From: Streptomyces griseorubiginosus
GTDB lineage: Bacteria; Actinomycetota; Actinomycetes; Streptomycetales; Streptomycetaceae
Reading direction: 5' to 3'
DNA: 64,000 bases
Assembly: GCF_001514195.1 (NCBI RefSeq)
Contig: NZ_KQ948744.1
Location: 62,001-126,000 of the forward strand
In this document: one piece after another, positions 58,701-64,000 of the stretch
Layout: every line of letters begins with the position of its first letter
How positions within the stretch are numbered: position 1 is the stretch's first letter
Translations under genes and position numbers: made by a program
The notes under the pieces: model-generated
Database searches by the model: none
Told to the model about the DNA's origin: nothing
The model's input: only the letters and a program-made list of their open reading frames with translations

Positions 58701-59261
58701 TCAGGCGGGGGCGTCCTGGTGCCACACGTACGTGCCGGGGGACGGCTCCGCTACCTCGCGCGGGTAGGTGTCCCGGGCCCGGGTCAGCAGGGTGTGCTGG
58801 TCGGCGGTCCAGCTCGGCGGCAGGGAGAACAAGGGGATCGTGACCGTTGCCCCTGACGTGGGGCCGTCGTGCACGGTGACCGACATCCGCTCGTGGCCGT
58901 CGGGCTGGAAGCGCAGGGACGGGGTTCGACCCGAGGTGAGCCACGTGGCGAACCGCCGGGACTCCAGGGTCGCCAACGTGTCCTCCCAGTCCTCCAGGTC
59001 CTCAGGGAGCAGGGTCACCGCGTAGGTGGCCCGAAGGGACTCCGCCACGACGACGATCTCGCATTCGAGGAAGTCGTGGCCGAACAGGACACCCGGCAGT
59101 GAGCGGCCCAGTACGCGCACGGAGACGCTGTGACCACTGGTGCCCGGCCGATCGGCCAGGCGGATCAAGTCGACGCCGTCGTCCGTCGATTCCTTCGATT
59201 CCTTCGATTCTATGAATCCCACCCCCACCATGTGGCCCGCGCATCTCGCGCTATTTTCCAC
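58701..59261 (-). CDS. DUF5959-like protein
   Basis: 186 aa from GTG 59261; ATG 59231 is another possible start. An E-S-K-E-S-K-E-S repeat near residues 18-26 reflects a TTCGATTCC triplication in the DNA. The rest is a beta-rich domain (SVSVRVLGRSLPGVLFGHDFLECEIVV) found in Streptomyces proteins of the DUF5959 type. No catalytic motif. It is the first core gene to the right of the mobile region. Confidence 0.75.
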   Translation of the reverse strand: MENSARCAGHMVGVGFIESKESKESTDDGVDLIRLADRPGTSGHSVSVRVLGRSLPGVLFGHDFLECEIVVVAESLRATYAVTLLPEDLEDWEDTLATLESRRFATWLTSGRTPSLRFQPDGHERMSVTVHDGPTSGATVTIPLFSLPPSWTADQHTLLTRARDTYPREVAEPSPGTYVWHQDAPA

Positions 59262-59270
59262 GACCTCGGT

Positions 59271-59885
59271 TCAGGAGCGGCAGTCGTTCCACAGAGCTGA
59301 CAGGTGGGCGGGGATTTCGGGGATGGCGGCGCAGCCCTCGGGGGGAGCCGGGAAGGGGTTGCTGGCCAGGTAGGTCCAGCCGGTGCCGGGGCGGTCGATG
59401 AAGTACTTCATCACCGATCCGTCGTCCTGCAGGGCCACCTGCTCGGCCTCCGTGCTGCCTGGCGTGAGCTGGAAGCGGGTGCCGGCGTAGAAGGTTCCGT
59501 CGCAACTGCCGTAGTAGAACGTGCCCTTGACTGGCGTGATGTGGGTCAGGCGGGGCTCAGCCTGTGTGCCGTACGCCGCCGTGACGTCCGCCTTGACGGT
59601 CGCGGACACCGGCAGCGAGCGGCAGGCGTCGGTCCTGGCGGGGGCGTTGGCGGTGGTGGGCCGGGGGGAGGCTGCGGAACTGCCGGATCCGCCCGAGCCG
59701 TTCGATGCCGGCGAATTGGTCGGCTGCTTTGGCGTCTGCGGTGACGACGAAGCTGTTTCCGCTGTGTTCGGTGCGCTGCTGTGGGTGGTGCCGGTGCTCG
59801 GTGAGCAGCCTGTCAGTAGGGCCACTGCCGCCGCGGTCATGCCGAGAGCCGCGGCGCGGGACAGGGAACGGTTTCGGGGTGCCAT
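59271..59885 (-). CDS. Lipoprotein, unknown function
   Basis: 204 aa from ATG 59885. A lipoprotein signal peptide with lipobox L-L-T-G-C (Cys27), then a Ser/Thr/Pro-rich linker and a domain with four Cys (DACRSL, YGSCDG, EGCAA, WNDCRS) likely paired in disulfides. It should be anchored on the outer face of the membrane. Nine bases separate its stop from the GTG of the DUF5959 gene. Confidence 0.85.
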   Translation of the reverse strand: MAPRNRSLSRAAALGMTAAAVALLTGCSPSTGTTHSSAPNTAETASSSPQTPKQPTNSPASNGSGGSGSSAASPRPTTANAPARTDACRSLPVSATVKADVTAAYGTQAEPRLTHITPVKGTFYYGSCDGTFYAGTRFQLTPGSTEAEQVALQDDGSVMKYFIDRPGTGWTYLASNPFPAPPEGCAAIPEIPAHLSALWNDCRS

Positions 59886-60133
59886 TTCTGACCATTCTCC
59901 CTGGTACGTCCAGACAGGGCCGAGATGGCGCAACTCGTGTACGTTCTCCCGGTCTTGTACCCCTAGACGCCGCACCGTGCTCCGCGGTTTCACCGGGTCG
60001 CATCCGGCTCGTCCGCCTCACGGGAGGGATGGGGGACACCGGCGGGAACGGCCCGGCCGTCGCAGCGCTGCTCGGGGTCGGTCGGATCGACGGTGGCCGG
60101 AGAGCACTGCGGTGGCCGCGGATGGTCAGTCGA

Positions 60134-60173
60134 CGACGACCAGTTGCCCTGACGCCCGGGCAACTGGTCGTCG
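60134..60173. terminator. Perfect 16-bp hairpin
   Basis: CGACGACCAGTTGCCC and its reverse complement are separated by TGACGCCC. It lies downstream of the minus-strand DUF4242 gene and probably ends its transcript. Confidence 0.75.
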
Positions 60174-60273
60174 ATGAGCGCCGCCCCCGCGGTGATCGCC
60201 TCGACGCCGGGCAGACCAAAGCCCCCCGCCGGCCACGCCAACCGTCACCCGGCGACCCGCCCGCACCCCACCG

Positions 60274-60522
60274 TCACACCGACAACGGCACCGGATGGAC
60301 CTCGTCCGCCTTGTGGCCGGTCCTTTCGTGGATGCGTTGGACCGCTTCCGGGGAAGGTGCCTCCGAGAGGCAGTACACGGTGCCGGACTCTGGGTCCGCC
60401 CAGGCGCGTTCGAAGTGCACGCCCTCTTCTCCTTCTATCGCCAGGTCCGCCTGATGGGCCTCCATCAGCTGCTCGGCCGTGATGCCGTGCATTCCTCGGT
60501 GTACGTCCATGTACCGGGCCAT
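60274..60522 (-). CDS. DUF4242-family nickel-binding-like protein (SCO4226-like)
   Basis: 82 aa. The ferredoxin-like alpha/beta sequence MARYMDVHRGMHGITAEQL, GVHFERAWADPESGTVYCL and ERTGHKADEVHPV matches the DUF4242 family; the S. coelicolor member SCO4226, at this chromosomal position, binds nickel. His in VHRGMH and in VHFERAW could contribute ligands. It may buffer nickel alongside Nur-controlled uptake, which is inference. Confidence 0.85.
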   Translation of the reverse strand: MARYMDVHRGMHGITAEQLMEAHQADLAIEGEEGVHFERAWADPESGTVYCLSEAPSPEAVQRIHERTGHKADEVHPVPLSV

Positions 60523-60582
60523 CGCCTTTACCTCCTCGCCGTCACACATCGGCGGCGTCATCCCCGAGCCGTACGGTTGCCG

Positions 60583-60663
60583 CCCCCGTCCTGTCCCCGT
60601 CCCCGTCCGTCCTCGTCCCGTCCTCGTCCCGCCCCCGTCCCGTCCTCGTCCCGTCCCTCCTCC
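60583..60663. repeat. CGTCC low-complexity repeat
   Basis: About 80 bases built from CGTCC and CGTCCTCGTCC words in the gap between the DUF4242 gene and the Cys-rich gene. It is prone to slippage. Confidence 0.75.
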
Positions 60664-60792
60664 ATGCTGCGCCTCCCCACCCGACCGGGCGACCCGAGCA
60701 CCCGGCGTCGGAACAGCCCCCGGCACGACGAAGGGCCCCGGGAACACCCCGGAGCCCCTCACCGCCGTACAGGAAATGTCGTACCGGAAATC

Positions 60793-60951
60793 TCAGCCGC
60801 ACTGACACGGGTTGCCCGACTGGCACCCGCACCCGCATCCCGACCCGCAGCCGCACGCGCCGATGACCGACAGGGTCCTGATCGCGGTGGGCTGCTCGGT
60901 CGGGCGTTCCTGGGTGGGGTCGGACTGGGGGGTGCTGGGGGCTTCGGCCAT
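60793..60951 (-). CDS. 52-aa cysteine-rich protein
   Basis: ATG 60951 follows GGAGGG by six bases. Residues 1-31 are polar (MAEAPSTPQSDPTQERPTEQ) and the last 20 contain seven Cys in C-G-C-G-S-G-C-G-C-G-C form, then C-Q-C-G. The clustered Cys suggest a metallothionein-like metal store, disulfide cluster or peptide precursor; no modifying enzyme is adjacent. It lies next to phoU and a nickel-binding-like protein. Confidence 0.75.
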   Translation of the reverse strand: MAEAPSTPQSDPTQERPTEQPTAIRTLSVIGACGCGSGCGCGCQSGNPCQCG

Positions 60952-61136
60952 GAGTCCCTCCTCGAGGCGAGGGCCAGTACGTCCCGACGGTCGACGGTCG
61001 GACCAGGCCCTGTACCCCCATTCCATGCCCGTTCCCCTGGGCGCATCAACGGCGCACAGAGGCTCGCGCACGCCCTGGTGGCACTCCAGCGGGCTCCTCG
61101 GCCCTCCTCACCCCACCCGCGCGCACCCCGGAGGGA

Positions 61137-61835
61137 TCACGCCCCCTCCACTCCCGACACTCCCGTCACCGGCTGGACGTCCGCCTGGATGTCGTCCGCG
61201 TGCTCACCCGTCACCAGGTACACCACACGCTTGGCCACGGACACCGCGTGGTCGGCGAACCGCTCGTAGTAGCGGCCGAGCAGCGTGACGTCCACCGCCG
61301 TCTCGATGCCGTGCTTCCACTTGTCGTCCAGCAGGTGCTGGAAGAGCGTGCGGTGCAGCAGGTCCATCTCGTCGTCGTCCTGCTCCAGCTGGAGCGCCAG
61401 GTCGACGTCCTTGGTGATGATGACCTCCGCCGCCTTGGCCATCAGGCGCTGGGCGAGCTGGCCCATCTCCAGGATGGTGGCGTGCAGGTCGTGGGGGATC
61501 GCCTTCTCGGGGAAGCGCAGCCGGGCCAGCTTCGCCACGTGCTGGGCGAGGTCGCCGGAGCGCTCCAGGTCGGCCGACATGCGCAGCGAGGTGACGACGA
61601 TACGGAGGTCGGTCGCCACCGGCTGCTGACGGGCCAGCAGTGCTATCGCCCGGGCCTCCAGGTCGTGCTGGAGGTCGTCCACCTTCTGGTCGGCCTCGAT
61701 CACGCTCTCGGCGAGCTTCAGGTCGGAGTCGAGGATGGCCGTCGTGGCGCGTCCGATCGCCGAGCCGACCAGGCGGGCCATCTCCACCAGACCGTCGCCG
61801 ATCGAATCAAGTTCCTCGTGGTACGCGTCCCGCAT
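61137..61835 (-). CDS. phoU: Phosphate-signalling regulator PhoU
   Basis: 232 aa with two PhoU helical bundles (MRDAYHEELDSIGDGLVEMARLVG near the N-terminus; MRMSADLERSGDLAQHVA and YYERFADHAVSVAKRVVYLV for the metal-binding E/D-x-x-D motifs). It keeps the PhoR kinase inactive when phosphate is plentiful. Divergent from phoRP, as in other Streptomyces; the PHO box between them faces this gene. Confidence 0.95.
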   Translation of the reverse strand: MRDAYHEELDSIGDGLVEMARLVGSAIGRATTAILDSDLKLAESVIEADQKVDDLQHDLEARAIALLARQQPVATDLRIVVTSLRMSADLERSGDLAQHVAKLARLRFPEKAIPHDLHATILEMGQLAQRLMAKAAEVIITKDVDLALQLEQDDDEMDLLHRTLFQHLLDDKWKHGIETAVDVTLLGRYYERFADHAVSVAKRVVYLVTGEHADDIQADVQPVTGVSGVEGA

Positions 61836-61883
61836 TGTCGGTTCCCTCTCGTACGTCGTTCCTGTGGGTGCCAGGGGCCAAAA

Positions 61884-62055
61884 CCGGCCGCGAAACCGGC
61901 GCCACCGGCCGCGAAACCGGCGCCACCGGCCGCGAAACCGGCGCCACCGGCCGCGTAACCGGCGCTACCGGCCACGAAACCGGGTGCTGCCGGCGACGAA
62001 ACCGGGTGCTACCAGCCGCGAAACCGGGCGCTACCGGCCGCGAAACCGGGTGCTG
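61884..62055. repeat. 21-bp tandem array, eight units, between phoU and phoR
   Basis: Units of the form CCGGCCGCGAAACCGGCGCC repeat from 61884; the first three are identical and later units drift (GGGTGCT replaces GGCGCCA). It occupies almost half of the divergent promoter region and is upstream of phoU. Confidence 0.88.
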
Positions 62056-62104
62056 CGTACCCCACGCTCCCACGTTCGGCCCTGTACGCGTCCGTTTCCG
62101 CCCT

Positions 62105-62137
62105 CCCAAATGAACCACCACTGGCTCCAAGGTGAAC
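62105..62137 (-). promoter_or_regulatory. PHO box (PhoP-binding direct repeats)
   Basis: On the minus strand, three 11-bp units: GTTCACCTTGG, AGCCAGTGGTG and GTTCATTTGGG. The outer two match the PhoP consensus GTTCAYYYRG; the middle one is degenerate. It sits between phoU and phoRP, as known in S. coelicolor, and should be bound by PhoP under phosphate limitation. Confidence 0.75.
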
Positions 62138-62210
62138 TCTGGGCGACGAGTGTTCGAGGTCCCACTCGGACGGCTGTGGCCAGGACGGATCCCATGCCTA
62201 ACCTGGAGGC

Positions 62211-63467
62211 ATGGACGTGAACGCGGCGGTCGCCGCAGCGGCAGCGATCGCCGGTGTGCTCACCGGTGTCATCGCCATGCTGGCGTTCCGCTGGAGCGAG
62301 CGGGAGCAGAAGCGCCCCACCCGCACCTCCCTGCACACCGACCCCGTGCTTCCGCCCGGCGTGGACACCGTGCTCTCGGTGCTCAGGTCCTCGGCCGTCG
62401 TCCTCGACGAGGCCGACGCCGTCGTCAAGGCCAGCTCCGCCGCCTACGCCCTCGGGCTGGTCCGCGGCGGCAAGCTGTCCGTGGAGCCGATGCTCCAGAT
62501 GGCCCGGGACACCCGGCGGGACGGGGAGATACGCCAGGTCGAGCTGGACCTGCCCAGGCGGGGCACCGGACGCGGCGAGGCACTGGCCGTCTCCGCGCGG
62601 GTCGCGCCCCTCGGCTCCCGGCTGGTGCTGCTCCTCGTCGAGGACCTCACCGAGGCCCGGCGGATCGAAGCGGTGCGGCGGGACTTCGTCGCGAACGTCA
62701 GCCACGAGCTCAAGACCCCGGTCGGCGCGCTCTCCCTCCTCTCCGAGGCCGTCATGGACGCCTCCGAGGACCCGGAGGCCGTGGAGCGGTTCGCCGGCCG
62801 GATGCAGATCGAGGCCACCCGGCTGACCAGCCTGGTCCAGGAACTCATCGACCTGTCGCGGGTCCAGAACGACGATCCCCTGGAGGACGCCGAACCCGTA
62901 CGCGTCGACGAACTGGTCGCCGAGGCCATCGACCGCTGCCGGCACCAGGCCGGCACCAAGCAGATCACCATGGCCGCCGCCGGCGCGGCCGAGCTGCGGG
63001 TCTGGGGCAACCGCGGCCAGCTCGCCGCCGCCCTCGGCAACCTCGTCGAGAACGCCGTCAACTACTCGCCCGCCCGCACCCGCGTCGGCATAGCGGCCCG
63101 CAGGGTGTCCGCGCCGGGCGGCGACCACATCGAGGTCGCCGTCACCGACCAGGGCATCGGCATCTCCGACAAGGACAAGGAGCGCATCTTCGAGCGCTTC
63201 TACCGCGTCGACCCGGCCCGCTCCCGCCAGACCGGCGGCACCGGCCTCGGTCTCGCGATCGTCAAGCACGTGGCCGCCTCGCACGGCGGGGAGGTCACGG
63301 TGTGGAGCTCGGAGGGCCAGGGCTCCACGTTCACCCTCAGGCTGCCGGAGGCGGGCGCGGCCCGCGACCGCGCGCTCCAGCACCCCGACCTCGACGACGA
63401 GGACGGGCTTTCCACCACCGAGTCGGCTTCTTACGACCCGCTTCCCGCCCCGGAGGTCCTTCCGTGA
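62211..63467 (+). CDS. phoR: Phosphate sensor histidine kinase PhoR
   Basis: 418 aa. One N-terminal transmembrane helix (about residues 6-25), a PAS-like region (about 45-140), then HisKA with H-box NVSHELKTP (His about 165), N-box LVENAVNY, G1 DQGIGI and G2 GGTGLGLAIV. It senses phosphate status through PhoU/Pst and phosphorylates PhoP. TAACCT lies six bases before ATG 62211, predicting a leaderless mRNA; GTG 62217 with GGAGG seven bases upstream is the alternative. The stop overlaps phoP. Confidence 0.95.
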   Translation: MDVNAAVAAAAAIAGVLTGVIAMLAFRWSEREQKRPTRTSLHTDPVLPPGVDTVLSVLRSSAVVLDEADAVVKASSAAYALGLVRGGKLSVEPMLQMARDTRRDGEIRQVELDLPRRGTGRGEALAVSARVAPLGSRLVLLLVEDLTEARRIEAVRRDFVANVSHELKTPVGALSLLSEAVMDASEDPEAVERFAGRMQIEATRLTSLVQELIDLSRVQNDDPLEDAEPVRVDELVAEAIDRCRHQAGTKQITMAAAGAAELRVWGNRGQLAAALGNLVENAVNYSPARTRVGIAARRVSAPGGDHIEVAVTDQGIGISDKDKERIFERFYRVDPARSRQTGGTGLGLAIVKHVAASHGGEVTVWSSEGQGSTFTLRLPEAGAARDRALQHPDLDDEDGLSTTESASYDPLPAPEVLP

Positions 63468-64000
63468 CCCGAGTGCTCGTCGTCGAGGACGAGGAGTCCT
63501 TCTCCGACGCCCTGTCGTACATGCTCCGCAAGGAGGGCTTCGAGGTCGCCATCGCGACCACGGGACCCGACGGACTCGACGAGTTCGAGCGCAACGGCGC
63601 CGACCTCGTCCTCCTCGACCTGATGCTGCCGGGCCTGCCCGGCACGGAGGTCTGCCGCCAGCTGCGCGGCCGCTCCAACGTCCCCGTCATCATGGTGACC
63701 GCCAAGGACAGCGAGATCGACAAGGTCGTCGGCCTGGAGATAGGAGCCGACGACTATGTCACCAAGCCGTTCTCCTCGCGCGAGCTGGTCGCCCGTATCC
63801 GTGCCGTCCTGCGCCGCCGCGGGGAGCCCGAGGAGGTCACCCCGGCCGCGCTGGAGGCCGGTCCGGTCCGCATGGACGTGGACCGCCACGTGGTCACGGT
63901 CTCCGGCTCCAAGGTCGACCTGCCCCTCAAGGAGTTCGACCTGCTGGAGATGCTGCTGCGCAACGCGGGCCGCGTCCTGACCCGCATGCAGCTCATCGAC
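63464..64000 (+). CDS. phoP: Response regulator PhoP (3' end outside window)
   Basis: 179 codons visible. Receiver domain with acidic pair V-E-D-E-E, phospho-acceptor in LLDLMLPG, Thr in VTAKD and Lys in YVTKPF, followed by the start of the OmpR-type winged helix (LPLKEFDLLEMLL). GTG 63464 overlaps the phoR stop (GTGA). It activates pst, pho regulon and represses secondary metabolism genes in Streptomyces. Confidence 0.96.
   Translation, partial: MTRVLVVEDEESFSDALSYMLRKEGFEVAIATTGPDGLDEFERNGADLVLLDLMLPGLPGTEVCRQLRGRSNVPVIMVTAKDSEIDKVVGLEIGADDYVTKPFSSRELVARIRAVLRRRGEPEEVTPAALEAGPVRMDVDRHVVTVSGSKVDLPLKEFDLLEMLLRNAGRVLTRMQLID

Noticed and set aside
60793..60951. Biosynthetic gene cluster for a ribosomal peptide
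   Set aside because: No radical SAM, YcaO, lanthionine synthetase or transporter gene is adjacent.

Overview
This is a high-GC actinobacterial chromosome window, almost certainly Streptomyces. The codon bias is strongly GC3, GTG starts and GTGA/ATGA overlaps are frequent, many promoters look leaderless, and several proteins are hallmarks of the genus: Nur, the c-di-GMP-dependent anti-sigma factor RsiG, the DevA/DevB developmental pair, MshA, and PhoU next to PhoR/PhoP. The gene order resembles the S. coelicolor region that runs from just before nur to phoRP.

Layout. 1-4.1 kb: a tandem family of membrane-anchored secreted-domain paralogues of unknown function. 4.2-11.8 kb: core genes, namely a 32-aa membrane peptide, nitrobindin, nur, a YgfZ-like folate protein, a membrane protein, a TTA-containing XRE regulator, dtd, rsiG and an Eis-like acetyltransferase. 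12-17.3 kb: four DevA-type GntR regulators, two tiny membrane proteins and the HAD protein DevB, sharing one leaderless promoter layout and, in part, operator-like dyads. 17.4-31 kb: a tandem pseudokinase-kinase, TetR plus a HelD/HelR-type RNA polymerase-recycling ATPase, a nitroreductase-hemerythrin fusion, RraA, HAD and methyltransferase genes, an ankyrin protein, the XRE-HbhA-DUF2516 cluster and a receiver-PP2C phosphatase. 31-40 kb: a secreted NlpC/P60 hydrolase, a methyltransferase, mshA, a YbjN protein, AraC, DUF2000, an MFS exporter and gpm.

39.96-57.04 kb is a 17-kb integrative conjugative element of the pSAM2/AICE type, inserted at the 3' end of gpm. It is bounded by a 24-bp direct repeat, with paired 9-bp arm-like repeats just inside each end. 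Its minus-strand operon runs from a small gene to tra (FtsK/SpoIIIE), spread genes, rep, xis and int. A KorSA-like GntR repressor, five candidate operator sites and a Pif-like Nudix gene lie on the right. The integrase is split by an IS3-family element with a 3-bp target duplication, so the element is probably immobilised. The right part carries AT-richer cargo: a 172-bp imperfect palindrome, an OLD-family ATPase-TOPRIM gene overlapping a KTSC gene, a 24-bp perfect hairpin, a possible 30-aa hydrophobic peptide and an Mrr-like restriction nuclease. This looks like a phage-defence island. A third, degenerate gpm-end copy at 58.6 kb suggests an older remnant next to the element.

58.7-64 kb returns to core sequence: DUF5959, a lipoprotein, a DUF4242 nickel-binding-like protein, a Cys-rich peptide, phoU, a 21-bp tandem array, a PHO box, phoR and the start of phoP.

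Proteins were recognised from memory of families and motifs; no database search was possible.
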